DNA of 40,816 nucleotides from Saprospiraceae bacterium (GTDB lineage Bacteria; Bacteroidota; Bacteroidia; Chitinophagales; Saprospiraceae): NCBI GenBank assembly GCA_013001595.1, contig JABDMH010000006.1, positions 1 through 40,816 of the forward strand. Reading direction: 5' to 3'. Under the pieces are notes generated by a model, which saw only the letters and a program-made list of their open reading frames with translations, did no database searches and was not told the DNA's origin. The translations under genes and the position numbers were made by a program. Below are positions 1 through 9,107 of the stretch, one piece after another (positions within the stretch are counted from its first letter, which is position 1; the number at the start of each line of letters is the position of its first letter).

Positions 1-1401
1 GGGCAAGGTACGCTGCGTGATCTTCGTACCTGCTATGGAAAAGAGCTCAATTTGGGCAGGAAGAATGTCGTTGAATTGAAAATCTATATTTACAACAGGC
101 TGAGCTGGACTTATGATGGTGGGATACACGTCTAAGTAATTGTTGTCTTGTATCTCCTCTACATCCGTGATATCATAAGTAGTAAAACCACCAAAGTCAG
201 AGAAGTCTGAACAAACATCATTCTGGTTGTAAGGCTTAATTCTCCAATACCATTTCTTATCAACAGGTAGATCGACTGTGATGTGATTGCTTTCTACGAT
301 AAATTCATAATCAATATCCACAAAGAAGCTAAAGCGACTAACATTTACTACATAGTGTGTTGCATTGGGATGATGATCCCACTCCAAACGAATTTGTTCA
401 TGACCCACTTTGTCATTACGTAGGGGATATACCTGATTAACAGGTTCTGCTGAGACCGGACCATATTTTGGTGAAGCCACTTTATAAAAACTCTTGGCGA
501 AGTCAATATATCCACGCATTGCTTCTACCTGTTCAGTACTGAACTCAGACTGACACGCATCTGAAGAGTAGGACATATAGTTTTTTCCATCAGAGCGAAA
601 ATCAATTCCATTGGGGTCTATCTGAATTGCTATACTTTCAAATTCTCGATTACAGCTCCACCCTTCGCTTAAGTAGTCGGGTGAAGTGTCACAAAAGCGG
701 TCTCCTGCTCGTCGACAATTGTCTCCTGACACACTCTCTACAAATGTTGTATCCCGACCAGAAATCCGCAAGAAATTTGGCGTAGGTTCAGATGAATCAA
801 ATGTCACTCCTTCCCAGCCTTGGAAAGTGTGTGGTAACGATAACCAATGGCCTACTTCATGTGTCAAGGTGTGGGCGCTTCCTCCCATACAATTTTTGAC
901 TACCACGATACCGTCGGCACTTGGATGATAATAGCCACAGGCTCCACTAGGTGCACTCTTGGTGATAAAGGCATTGATGGACAAGGATTTCTTAAAGCTC
1001 TGCATCATCTTCTGTCCCTCGCTAAAGCTATCATGATCGTAGTAGCGACTCCTGTTGACCTTATTTATCTCACCATTAAGGTAGAATTGAATCTTATAGG
1101 GAGAAAAATCGGCATTAAGACGACAAAGTGATTCAAAAATCTTAATAGTGGAGTAGTGTCCTTCACCATCGTCTGTCCCTAGGGTATGAAATGTGATGGG
1201 TAGATATATGATTTCTTCGGTATTTCGAGCGTTCGCTCTGTTGGGATTAGCCAGAAAACCAGCCAACCATTCGGGATATTCTCCGGGTGTGGCACATGGC
1301 GCTCCTGCATGAGTCTGTGCTTCCAGAATCAAAGTACTACATAGCATTATAACTATGGCGTAGACGGCACTCACAGGCTTTAGTAGAGCAAACCTTCCCA
1401 T
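1..1401 (-). CDS. Secreted M43-type (pappalysin/cytophagalysin) metalloprotease, 3' end cut by window edge
   Basis: Reading the minus strand from the ATG at 1401 gives 467 uninterrupted codons to the window edge. Residues 1-29 form a signal peptide ending in LEAQ. The zinc motif HEVGHWLSLPH lies at residues 181-191 (H181, E182, H185, H191), and a Met-turn YMSY lies near residue 276, as in M43 metzincins. A fibronectin-III-like stretch follows, and the last visible 40 residues (VYPTIISPAQP, then IELFSIAGTKI) look like the start of a T9SS type A sorting domain, so only a few tens of residues are missing. It should be a secreted or surface-anchored protease. An in-frame ATG at 1440 would add 13 residues, but the start at 1401 gives the better signal peptide. 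Family call is firm; the substrate is unknown. Confidence 0.85.
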   Translation of the reverse strand, partial: MGRFALLKPVSAVYAIVIMLCSTLILEAQTHAGAPCATPGEYPEWLAGFLANPNRANARNTEEIIYLPITFHTLGTDDGEGHYSTIKIFESLCRLNADFSPYKIQFYLNGEINKVNRSRYYDHDSFSEGQKMMQSFKKSLSINAFITKSAPSGACGYYHPSADGIVVVKNCMGGSAHTLTHEVGHWLSLPHTFQGWEGVTFDSSEPTPNFLRISGRDTTFVESVSGDNCRRAGDRFCDTSPDYLSEGWSCNREFESIAIQIDPNGIDFRSDGKNYMSYSSDACQSEFSTEQVEAMRGYIDFAKSFYKVASPKYGPVSAEPVNQVYPLRNDKVGHEQIRLEWDHHPNATHYVVNVSRFSFFVDIDYEFIVESNHITVDLPVDKKWYWRIKPYNQNDVCSDFSDFGGFTTYDITDVEEIQDNNYLDVYPTIISPAQPVVNIDFQFNDILPAQIELFSIAGTKITQRTLP

Positions 1402-1747
1402 ATAACTGCCAAATTTAACAAAAACTCTCGAAAAAAGCATGATATTGCTGATCCTTGTACTGAATAATGGTCCAACACAATCATGCCAAAAATTGTTTCA
1501 AAAAAATCGACTGGAACACACCCACAGCCAATATTGTCTGGGGTCTTACATATGGATAAAAAGATGTATAAGTATCAGTAGAACTGCTTGTTGATTTTGA
1601 CACCAACCTTTAAAGCAGAAGACAAAGAGCGGGTTGTATGCATTTTCATCTTTTACTTTGGAAAAATATTTGGCTAACATGGCTAAACCAGATCGATTCA
1701 TCAAGAATGTCGTAATTTCGTGTCTCTTAAGAAAAACCTTGTGATTC
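1402..1747. other. Intergenic region between divergent protease and mdh genes
   Basis: This 346-bp spacer separates divergently transcribed genes and should hold both promoters. On the minus strand a TAAATTTG (1417-1410) fits the Bacteroidota -7 consensus, but no TTTG lies 19-21 nt upstream and it is only about 9 nt from the protease ATG, so I do not call it. No convincing coding frame or RNA gene is seen. Confidence 0.4.
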
Positions 1748-2680
1748 ATGAGTAAAGTAACTGTAGTAGGCGCTGGGAATGTTGGGGCAACAGTAGCCAA
1801 TGTCTTGGCCCATAAAGATCTTTTGAATGAGGTCGTATTGCTTGATATTGTGGGAGATCTAGCCCGTGGGAAAGCCCTGGATAGCTGGCAGCAGGCACCC
1901 ATAGATTATTATAGTACCAGACTTAAGGGTACAGAAGATTACAAGGATACAGCCAATTCAGATGTGGTTGTGATTACGGCTGGCATTCCTAGAAAGCCAG
2001 GTATGAGCAGGGATGATCTCATCTCGACGAATGCTAAGATCGTCTCGTCTGTAACCAAGTCTATTTTGGAGCATTCTGAAAATCCCATAATCATCATTGT
2101 ATCTAATCCGTTGGATGTGATGACTTATGCTGCCTACAAGATGAGTGGCTTGAGCCCAAAGCGCGTATTTGGTATGGCAGGGATCTTAGATACGGCACGC
2201 TACCGGGCTTTTTTAGCGACCGCACTTAAGGTATCTCCCAAGGATATCCATGCCGTGCTGATGGGTGGTCATGGGGACACCATGGTGCCCCTACCTCGAT
2301 ATACGACAGTAGGAGGTATTCCGGTCACTGAAATGATCGATTCGGCAGATCTTGATGCCATAGTTGCACGTACGAAGAAAGGGGGTGGGGAGCTGGTGAA
2401 ACTAATGGGTACTTCTGCTTGGTATGCACCTGGAGCGGCCGCTGCTCAAATGGTGGAAGCCATATTGCGAGATGAGCAACGTATTTTCCCCTGCTGCGTA
2501 AAACTTGAAGGTGCATATGGCATGAAGGACATCTTTCTCGGTGTACCCGTTAAGTTAGGTAGAAATGGTATCGAGGAAGTGATAGAGTTAAAGTTGAAGG
2601 AGGATGAGATGGCTCTTTTACGCACTTCAGAAGGACATGTAAGGCAAGTGATGGAAGTCTTTGACAACATGAATTTATAG
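1748..2680 (+). CDS. mdh: Malate dehydrogenase (LDH-like, type 3)
   Basis: NAD-dependent oxidation of malate to oxaloacetate in the TCA cycle, cytoplasmic. The 310-aa length is normal for the lactate-dehydrogenase-like MDH group. The Rossmann motif GAGNVG is at residues 8-13, with D33 at the end of beta-2 binding the NAD ribose. The substrate loop PRKPGMSRDD carries R82 (the malate-selecting arginine) and R88. N120 follows the IVSNP strand, R151 is in ILDTARYR, and catalytic H175 is in GGHGD. All expected catalytic residues are present. The ATG at 1748 starts directly at the first beta strand. A peroxiredoxin-like gene follows after 71 nt on the same strand and may be co-transcribed. LDH is excluded by R82 in place of the usual Gln. 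Confidence 0.97.
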   Translation: MSKVTVVGAGNVGATVANVLAHKDLLNEVVLLDIVGDLARGKALDSWQQAPIDYYSTRLKGTEDYKDTANSDVVVITAGIPRKPGMSRDDLISTNAKIVSSVTKSILEHSENPIIIIVSNPLDVMTYAAYKMSGLSPKRVFGMAGILDTARYRAFLATALKVSPKDIHAVLMGGHGDTMVPLPRYTTVGGIPVTEMIDSADLDAIVARTKKGGGELVKLMGTSAWYAPGAAAAQMVEAILRDEQRIFPCCVKLEGAYGMKDIFLGVPVKLGRNGIEEVIELKLKEDEMALLRTSEGHVRQVMEVFDNMNL

Positions 2681-2751
2681 TTCACATCCGACCTGCTGCT
2701 TTCTACTACGGACTGATTTCTACATATTAAGGCCAACGTATACTGGATCAA

Positions 2752-3285
2752 ATGGATATTACTGCAGGAGAAATACAGCAAATTACCACAGACAATGGTA
2801 CCTCAGTACTTGACCTAAGCTATGACGGTCCGGTCATGCTGGTTTTTTTGCGACATTTTGGTTGTATTTTCTGCCGAGAAGCAATGAAAGATATAGCTGT
2901 GAAAAGGAAGCAAATTGAAGAGCTTGGAAATACAATTGTACTAGTCCACATGGAATCTAATGAGTTGGCAGAGGACTACTTTAAGAAGTATAATCTTCAG
3001 GGTGTACGACACGTACATGACCCAGATTGTGATTTGTACCGGCGATTTGGATTGACCAAAGGATCATTGGGCCAATTGTTTGGCTTAAGGACTATGCTAC
3101 GTGGCTTTTCTGCCGGTATTTCTATGAAGCAGTTTGGTGGAGCGCCATTTGGTGATGCATTTCAGATGCCCGGCCTATTTGTTTTTAATCAGGGTAAATT
3201 GGTGTCAGCCTTTATACACGAACAGGTGTCTGATCGACCAGACTACGTGAAGATCCTGGAACATTGTCGCATCGAGGATGGTTAA
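2752..3285 (+). CDS. Peroxiredoxin-like AhpC/TSA-2 (PRXL2-type) protein
   Basis: A 177-aa thioredoxin-fold protein. LRHFGCIFCRE at residues 33-43 places a CxxC (C38, C41) at the N-terminus of the first helix, as in the AhpC/TSA antioxidant family related to PRXL2A/SelL. The middle section with HDPDCDLYRRFGL and the late GLFVFNQGKLV strand also fit the family. There is no signal peptide, so it is probably cytoplasmic and may act in thiol redox balance; the physiological substrate is not known for this subfamily. It sits between mdh (71 nt upstream) and a VWA protein (19 nt downstream), and co-transcription with the latter is likely. Confidence 0.8.
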   Translation: MDITAGEIQQITTDNGTSVLDLSYDGPVMLVFLRHFGCIFCREAMKDIAVKRKQIEELGNTIVLVHMESNELAEDYFKKYNLQGVRHVHDPDCDLYRRFGLTKGSLGQLFGLRTMLRGFSAGISMKQFGGAPFGDAFQMPGLFVFNQGKLVSAFIHEQVSDRPDYVKILEHCRIEDG

Positions 3286-3304
3286 ACTCCTAAATTAGTG
3301 GTTC

Positions 3305-4399
3305 ATGCGTGGATGGAGATTTAAAGATTTTACAGATTCCGGTGAGGTAAAGACTCCATTCGAACGCCTACTTTCCATTTTTCAGGATCTTTTGGTGTAC
3401 ACCAGCGGTGATGTGGCCGAGGCACTTGCTTGGCTCGCGGAATTGGATAAAGAATATCAGCTAACGGATCAAAGCTATGGATTGGGTGACTTTATTCAGG
3501 AGCTCATTGACAAGGGCTTGCTACAGCAGGATGAAGAGAAGCAGTCTTACAGACCTGCTAAGAAAATGGAGTTGGCGCTGAGGCAGAGGGCACTGCGCGA
3601 TATTTTTGGTTCGATCCAAAAATCCAAGAAAGGAGATCATAATACGGTGCGTAGTGGGAGAGGAGATGAATTCACCTCAGATCTGAAACCTTACGAATTT
3701 GGAGATGCGTTGGAAAACTTAGCCCTTTCGGAGTCACTTAAGAATGCACAGATTAATCATGGACTGGATGAATTTCGCATGACTACATCTGATCTGGAAG
3801 TACGCGATACCTACTATCAGAGCCAGGTCAGCACGGTACTCATGATTGATATTTCGCATTCCATGATCTTATATGGTGAGGACAGAATCACTCCCGCTAA
3901 GAAAGTAGCCATGGCTCTATCAGAGTACATCACCACACGATTTCCCAAAGACACACTGGATATTTTGGTATTTGGCGATGATGCATGGCCAGTCGAAATC
4001 AAAGATCTGCCCTATTTAAAGGTCGGTCCATATCATACCAACACGGTCGCTGGATTGGAACTTGCCATGAAGATGCTGAGAAAACGCAGGAATCCCAATA
4101 AGCAGGTGTTCATGATCACTGATGGAAAACCCACCTGTATTAAGAAAGGAAAGAAGTATTACAAGAATAGTTTTGGGCTAGATCGACAGATAATTAATCG
4201 TACATTGAATCTTGCCGGTAGGTTTAGAAAAATGAATATACCCATTACAACATTTATGATAGCCAGAGACCCATATCTTGTTCAATTTGTCGATAGATTC
4301 ACCAAGGCCAATAATGGAAAAGCTTTTTATAGCAATTTGGATGGTCTGGGAGAATTCATTTTTATGGACTATAAAGACGGCAAACGCAGGCAGGGATAA
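3305..4399 (+). CDS. VWA-domain protein with intact MIDAS
   Basis: A 364-aa soluble protein with no signal peptide. The first 170 residues are largely helical and charged and carry no recognised domain. From about residue 175 there is a von Willebrand A domain: LMIDISHSM at about 179-187 supplies the MIDAS DxSxS, the MIDAS threonine is probably in HTNT, and ITDGKPT near 273 supplies the conserved Asp. VWA proteins of this type often work with a MoxR/Mg-chelatase-like AAA ATPase, but none is encoded nearby. The gene starts 19 nt after the peroxiredoxin-like gene. Domain call is confident; function is unassigned. Confidence 0.8.
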   Translation: MRGWRFKDFTDSGEVKTPFERLLSIFQDLLVYTSGDVAEALAWLAELDKEYQLTDQSYGLGDFIQELIDKGLLQQDEEKQSYRPAKKMELALRQRALRDIFGSIQKSKKGDHNTVRSGRGDEFTSDLKPYEFGDALENLALSESLKNAQINHGLDEFRMTTSDLEVRDTYYQSQVSTVLMIDISHSMILYGEDRITPAKKVAMALSEYITTRFPKDTLDILVFGDDAWPVEIKDLPYLKVGPYHTNTVAGLELAMKMLRKRRNPNKQVFMITDGKPTCIKKGKKYYKNSFGLDRQIINRTLNLAGRFRKMNIPITTFMIARDPYLVQFVDRFTKANNGKAFYSNLDGLGEFIFMDYKDGKRRQG

Positions 4400-4455
4400 T
4401 GTAAGAACATAGTCTTAACTTATCATTGGCTAGTCATAACCATTTTTTAGGAACG

Positions 4456-4508
4456 GCAAATCACGGGTGAGATATCTTTTGGCGCAAGATTTGCGTTTCT
4501 ATTTTTTG
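4456..4508 (+). terminator. Candidate stem-loop with T tract after the VWA gene
   Basis: GCAAATC (4456-4462) pairs with GATTTGC (4488-4494). The arms enclose 25 nt that contain a smaller TTGGCGCAA hairpin, and a T-rich stretch follows (4495-4508). It lies between the VWA gene and the next ATG at 4523. The loop is large for a classical Rho-independent terminator, so the call is tentative; a leader structure for the next gene is equally possible. Confidence 0.25.
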
Positions 4509-4522
4509 AAAGTGGCAAAAAG

Positions 4523-5419
4523 ATGAAACCTTTCTTGACTTTGCTGGTAAGTGTAACACTGACATCACTAGTGGTGGCGCAGTCGTTTGAGATTTGGGAA
4601 GATTCGCTGGTTCAACTGACTGACTCACTAATGCTTTCTGGATCGCTGTCTGAGAGACAACATTCGTATAACCAGCTGGGACCTATCCTAGAGCAAGTGC
4701 TCAGTGAAAATTCAGGCTCCTGGAATTATCCTTTCAAAAAATTGCAAAGAACCTCGATTGTATATCCACCAGATTCTTCATTTAGAATCTTTACCGGACA
4801 GTTTTACATCGATGAAGATACTTATACCTACTATGGACTGATTCAGCGACGAGACACGCGATTGCCTATCATCATGCTCAATGATGTGGGGTGGTCCGAA
4901 CCAAACCTTTTAGAAGAACAGCTGGATCAAGAGCGTTGGCCCGGTGCTGTGTACTACCAATTGGCACAATTTGAACAGAATGGTAGGAGGTACTATCTCG
5001 CTTGTGGCTTTCATGCTTTTCGCATGTTTGAAAACAGGAAGGTGGCAGAAGTCATTTATTTTGAGGAGGACCGGTTGGTCTTAGGAGCGGGGATATTTGC
5101 CAGCAACGGCGACCAGAATCCAAGATCCAGATTGGTGTTACAGTATGGAGCCGATGTCGGAATACGGTTGACATTTGACCAGCAATTGGATATGTTGGTT
5201 TTTGACAATCTAATTCCCATAAAGAGTCCTTATCAAAAGAATAGAATGGTCATGGTGCCAGATGGCAGCTATTCTGGATATCAACAAGATGAGGAGGGAC
5301 AGTGGTTATTTGTAGAAAAGGTCTTCCACCACACTGTTTCATCACCACCACTAGAGATGGAGGTTCTGAATGGTGATCGAGAAAAAGATCTTTTTGGAAG
5401 AAAACCTAGAAAGCGTTAG
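4523..5419 (+). CDS. Secreted protein of unknown function
   Basis: A 298-aa protein with a clear Sec signal peptide (residues 1-19, ending LVVAQ). The mature part is rich in aromatic and acidic residues, with alternating strand-like segments such as YTYYGLIQRRD and RYYLACGFHAFRMFENRK, and a basic tail GRKPRKR. It has no transmembrane segment and no T9SS sorting domain, so it is probably periplasmic. I do not recognise a family. Similar Bacteroidota secreted orphans exist, but nothing in the sequence points to an activity. It lies 123 nt after the VWA gene. Confidence 0.7.
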   Translation: MKPFLTLLVSVTLTSLVVAQSFEIWEDSLVQLTDSLMLSGSLSERQHSYNQLGPILEQVLSENSGSWNYPFKKLQRTSIVYPPDSSFRIFTGQFYIDEDTYTYYGLIQRRDTRLPIIMLNDVGWSEPNLLEEQLDQERWPGAVYYQLAQFEQNGRRYYLACGFHAFRMFENRKVAEVIYFEEDRLVLGAGIFASNGDQNPRSRLVLQYGADVGIRLTFDQQLDMLVFDNLIPIKSPYQKNRMVMVPDGSYSGYQQDEEGQWLFVEKVFHHTVSSPPLEMEVLNGDREKDLFGRKPRKR

Positions 5420-5923
5420 AAAAGGGCTCTGGTGAAATTTGGCGAATCAACGGCAGTACACATTGCTGCCCGGGAAAAGCGTGCAGATACCTATACGAAT
5501 CAGATATACACCTATTTGTTTCCATGGCTTTGTCAACCAATTGCGGTTGGAGCAAAGCCGCTATAAAATTATCAAGCGATGTAGCCCATTAAGTTTGTTT
5601 CTAGAGTCATGTTGATCATATAAATTGACCTAGCTCCACGGGGATTGCTAATCTGACATGAAGCTCTTGCACCTGAACCAACTTCGATGGGCTCAATAGC
5701 TACTGGCACTAACGTGAGTTTAGATCAGGAAGTGAGGTGGTGTAAGATCCTAATATCACCATCGAGGGGAATGCCACTTTAAACATCAAAATCCAAGGTT
5801 GCCCATAGTTGATTTGTCATTTATAAATACTTGCGGATGGGTTTAACTAGTTGACAGAAAGCCAAGATGGGCTGGCATGCTCGAAGCGCTGATATTTGCG
5901 CAGTTAATCTGCAGATGAGCTGC
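5420..5923. other. 504-bp region without a clear gene; possible decayed minus-strand frame
   Basis: No intact gene is seen. On the minus strand one frame from an ATG at 5820 to a stop at 5574-5572 (83 codons) is broken by only two in-frame stops; its C-terminal half (IEPIEVGSGARASCQ, later MINMTLETN) looks protein-like. A competing minus-strand frame is also open over part of it, so coding decay is not proven. On the plus strand a 44-codon GTG frame at 5432-5566 has no recognisable relative. This region may be a gene remnant. Confidence 0.25.
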
Positions 5924-6577
5924 CTATTTAATGGTAATTGCTAGCGATGCCAATAAACGTGCAGGACTGTTGTCAAAAGCGTAGGACTGACCGCGAAAGA
6001 CAATGTGGTCTCCAAAGGTGTAAAAATTTCCTTCATAGCGAATGTCCAGCATAAGGTTGAGCAGATCCAGACCGATTCCGGCTTGCCATCCGAATGTTAC
6101 ATCATCAAATTTTTGAGCATAATCTTCGAACTCGAATAGCTCAGAGCTGCTGCTTAGAAAGTAATGCCCCACAGGACCCGCCATTAATCTTAGTGGACCG
6201 GCTTTGAGTCCTAGCAAAAGGGGGATATCCAAGTTCTGATAGCGCTCGGTAAAAACATTACTGGGAGTAGATTGAGACACTTCCTGGAAACTGTAGTCGA
6301 CGGAATTGGAGTTAAAGATGACCTCAGGTTGTATGACGAAGGAGCCTATTCTTGCTTGAATGACAATGCCTGCATGGTAGCCATACCGTGCATCTTGCAC
6401 GTTGAGTGCAAACTGATCACTATTGTAAATCACCCGAATGGCTTCATTTACCCCGAGATCGTAAGTGCACAGGCCGCCCTTCGCTCCAAATTTAATCTGT
6501 GCATCTACTTTGACTGCAAACAGCGCCAAAATAAAGGTAAAGCCCAGAAGGAAAAAAGATTTCACGGGTTGTGCCAC
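5924..6577 (-). CDS. PorT-family outer-membrane beta-barrel protein
   Basis: A 217-aa protein with a signal peptide (residues 1-26, ending VKVDAQ), then the typical opening IKFGAKGGLCTYDLG and alternating amphipathic strands such as YGYHAGIVIQARI, FVIQPEVIFNS, LDIPLLLGLKAGPLRLMAGP and FGWQAGIGLDLLNLMLDIRYEGNF. It ends with a strand in Ile-Lys. This pattern matches the eight-stranded PorT/outer-membrane-beta-barrel group common in Bacteroidota. It should sit in the outer membrane; a specific role is not visible. It is divergent from engB with an 87-129 bp shared spacer. Confidence 0.8.
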   Translation of the reverse strand: MAQPVKSFFLLGFTFILALFAVKVDAQIKFGAKGGLCTYDLGVNEAIRVIYNSDQFALNVQDARYGYHAGIVIQARIGSFVIQPEVIFNSNSVDYSFQEVSQSTPSNVFTERYQNLDIPLLLGLKAGPLRLMAGPVGHYFLSSSSELFEFEDYAQKFDDVTFGWQAGIGLDLLNLMLDIRYEGNFYTFGDHIVFRGQSYAFDNSPARLLASLAITIK

Positions 6578-6706
6578 TTTTTATATTGCATTGTAAACGC
6601 AAACTTTGTACGAATCGCTCAGTTGCGCACCTTGGGTTTATGTCAATTAACAGTTTTTTAAAAGATGCATGCGAAAATCGCAAAAAATTTAGGAATATTT
6701 AAGCCG

Positions 6707-7309
6707 ATGATAAACGACGTTGCATATATAGGGAGTTACCCTTCTGTCACAAAGATCCCATCAAATGCCATGCCGCAATATGCTTTTGTTGGCCGCTCAA
6801 ACGTAGGTAAATCATCACTGATTAATATGTTGACGGACCGCAAAGCTCTGGCAAGGGTTTCAAAACAACCAGGAAAAACGCAGATGATCAATTTATTTGC
6901 AGTTGACAATGCATGGTGTCTGGTGGACTTGCCAGGATACGGTTATGCCAAACAGAGTAAAAAAATGCGGAATAGCTGGAACAAGATGGTGCGCAACTAC
7001 TTATTGGGTTCTAATCAACTACAGTTGGTCTTTTGTCTGATAGACTCAAACATACCTCTACAAACAAATGACCTAGAGTTTATAAACTGGATGGGATCAA
7101 ACCAAGTACCCTTTGCCATCGTATACACTAAAATTGACCGGGTTCGCAAATCAAAGCGTCCATCACAAATTCCATCGATCAGAAGATCCCTTCTTGAGTA
7201 CTGGGAAAAATTGCCTCCCGAGTTCCAGGCTTCAGCGATCACTAAACAGGGGAGAGATGCAATATTGAACTATATTGCGGACCTTAGTAGTGCTCAGATG
7301 AAGAAGTAG
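6707..7309 (+). CDS. engB: Ribosome-biogenesis GTPase EngB (YihA/YsxC)
   Basis: An essential GTPase for 50S ribosomal subunit assembly. G1 is GRSNVGKSS (residues 29-37), G2 is KTQ with INLF after it, G3 is DLPGYGYA (from 74), G4 is TKID, and a late SAITKQG segment supplies G5. I chose the ATG at 6707 because MINDVAYIGSYPSV matches the usual EngB N-terminus; the ATG at 6665 would add 14 residues unlike the family. The resulting 200 aa is a normal length. The stop is followed after 3 nt by the acyltransferase ATG, so the two are surely co-transcribed. Confidence 0.95.
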   Translation: MINDVAYIGSYPSVTKIPSNAMPQYAFVGRSNVGKSSLINMLTDRKALARVSKQPGKTQMINLFAVDNAWCLVDLPGYGYAKQSKKMRNSWNKMVRNYLLGSNQLQLVFCLIDSNIPLQTNDLEFINWMGSNQVPFAIVYTKIDRVRKSKRPSQIPSIRRSLLEYWEKLPPEFQASAITKQGRDAILNYIADLSSAQMKK

Positions 7310-7312
7310 TGT

Positions 7313-9025
7313 ATGAAAGAGAAGATTCAGCTGTACCCACACATCACGCCAAAACTTGAAGATTGGCCCATCTATAAATTGAGTCTTGATCGCAAGGCAT
7401 TTATTGAGGAGATCAATCATCATACCGTCGCGAAGCTTAGGGAAAAGCAAGACCGAGACTACAGTGAACTACTATCTAAAGCGATTTACCAGGAGCGGAT
7501 ACGAATGCGTGACAAGCCGTGGCGTGTTGATCCACCCAATGAAAAGCATTTTTGGAAAAAAATCAGAAAACGAGCCGAAGGCATTGACCCCGACGCACCT
7601 ACGGCTGAGAAACAGCAAGCGCATGAGGAGGTGATGTACCGCATTGTTGATCGTTATGCTGAAGAGATCGTAGGATCTTTTGTCCCTAGTACCTTTTTGC
7701 AAGCGAGAAAAATACTGACTGCATTATTTAAAAGGCTATTGAGTAAGCGTGGCAGCAAAACCAGGGGGTGGGGCAGGAAGGAGCAGTTGTATCATAAAAT
7801 AAAGATCTATGGTCCGATTGAGCAAATTCGATCCTTAGCCAAGCAGGGCACCATTGTGATGGTTCCCACGCATTTCAGCAATCTAGATTCAGTACTGATC
7901 GGTTACGCGATCGACCTAAAGGTCGGTCTTCCTTCGTTTTCGTATGGTGCAGGACTTAACCTCTATAACTTCGGACCAGCTGCTTACTTCATGAATCGAT
8001 TGGGTGCTTATCGTGTGGACCGGAGGAAAAAAAATCCGATCTATCTGGAGACCCTAAAGTCCATGTCTTCATTATCCATAGATAGGGGCATTCACAGTCT
8101 GTTTTTTCCTGGAGGTACAAGATCTCGTTCGGGCAAGGTCGAAAGTAACTTAAAATTAGGGCTTCTAAATACGGTCTTGGAGGCTCAACGCAGTATTTGT
8201 CAATCCGGCAAGAAGAATAAAGTATTCGTAGTGCCACTCATCCTTGATTATCACTTTGTGCTAGAAGCGCGCTTCTTGATTGAGCAATATCTCAGGAGTA
8301 TTGGCAAGGAGAAATACATGGACATCAGGGACGATTCTACCAGTAAGCGCAAGTTGCTAAAATTCTTATTTCAGTACTATAATGAAAGTTCTGAGATTGT
8401 CATGTCCTTTGGTAAGCCATTCGATGTCTTAGGGAATTTTGTGGATAAAGATGGAACGAGCTTCGATGACAAGGGTCGCCAGGTAGAAGTTGAAGATTAT
8501 TTTAGAACCAATGATCACCTGTCTGCCAATCATCAGCGAGAGTCAGTGTATACCCGTTTGCTGAGTAATCGAATTGTTGAACGATTCAAAAAAGATAATG
8601 TGGTATTGACCTCGCATTTGGTTGCTTTTACGGCCTTTCAGCTATTGGTGAAGTCACATCCCCAACTTGACCTCTTCGGTGTCCTAAAATTGCCACCTGA
8701 AGATTTTGAATTGCCGATTAGAGTTTTTGAAAAATATGTAGACAAGGTCCGACAGCAGATTTTTCGCCTAGAGGAGGAAAATTGTATCCGTACCTGTGAG
8801 CCCATTAAATGGGATATTAAAGAGTTGGTTGCAGATGGAGTGGAGAAATTGGGGTTGTATCACGCCAAGAAACCATTAATAATTGGAGATGATGGAATCT
8901 TAACAACCGATAATTTGAAGCTGTTGCTTTACTATAGTAATCGGCTGGATGGCTACAATCTAAATGAAGTGATCACTCGCTTTGATGCGGTTCACCTAGC
9001 CGCTGAGACCATAGATGTCCCCTGA
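7313..9025 (+). CDS. Glycerolipid (G3P / 1-acyl-G3P) acyltransferase
   Basis: A 570-aa member of the PlsB/PlsC acyltransferase superfamily. Motif I is THFSNLD with H187 and D192 (HX4D); motif II is around GAYRVDRRKKN; motif III FPGGTRSRSGK (from about residue 264) and motif IV VVPLILDYH follow. The length and the FxGGTRSRSG form are closer to PlsB-type than to short PlsC enzymes, with a long helical N-terminal extension and about 200 C-terminal residues. It should transfer an acyl group to a glycerol-3-phosphate backbone at the inner membrane for phospholipid synthesis; which acceptor is used cannot be read from the sequence. It follows engB by 3 nt and runs into the exonuclease gene. Confidence 0.85.
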   Translation: MKEKIQLYPHITPKLEDWPIYKLSLDRKAFIEEINHHTVAKLREKQDRDYSELLSKAIYQERIRMRDKPWRVDPPNEKHFWKKIRKRAEGIDPDAPTAEKQQAHEEVMYRIVDRYAEEIVGSFVPSTFLQARKILTALFKRLLSKRGSKTRGWGRKEQLYHKIKIYGPIEQIRSLAKQGTIVMVPTHFSNLDSVLIGYAIDLKVGLPSFSYGAGLNLYNFGPAAYFMNRLGAYRVDRRKKNPIYLETLKSMSSLSIDRGIHSLFFPGGTRSRSGKVESNLKLGLLNTVLEAQRSICQSGKKNKVFVVPLILDYHFVLEARFLIEQYLRSIGKEKYMDIRDDSTSKRKLLKFLFQYYNESSEIVMSFGKPFDVLGNFVDKDGTSFDDKGRQVEVEDYFRTNDHLSANHQRESVYTRLLSNRIVERFKKDNVVLTSHLVAFTAFQLLVKSHPQLDLFGVLKLPPEDFELPIRVFEKYVDKVRQQIFRLEEENCIRTCEPIKWDIKELVADGVEKLGLYHAKKPLIIGDDGILTTDNLKLLLYYSNRLDGYNLNEVITRFDAVHLAAETIDVP

Positions 9026-9107
9026 TCTTCGAATCTTGACCTTACATCGCGATCCGGTTTTCGCTCAAAATCAATTTCTTACTTTCACCCCTAAAGCAGG
9101 ACTATTT

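Noticed and set aside
6665-6706. N-terminal extension of EngB
   Set aside because: The 14 residues have no match to the family's usual N-terminus.
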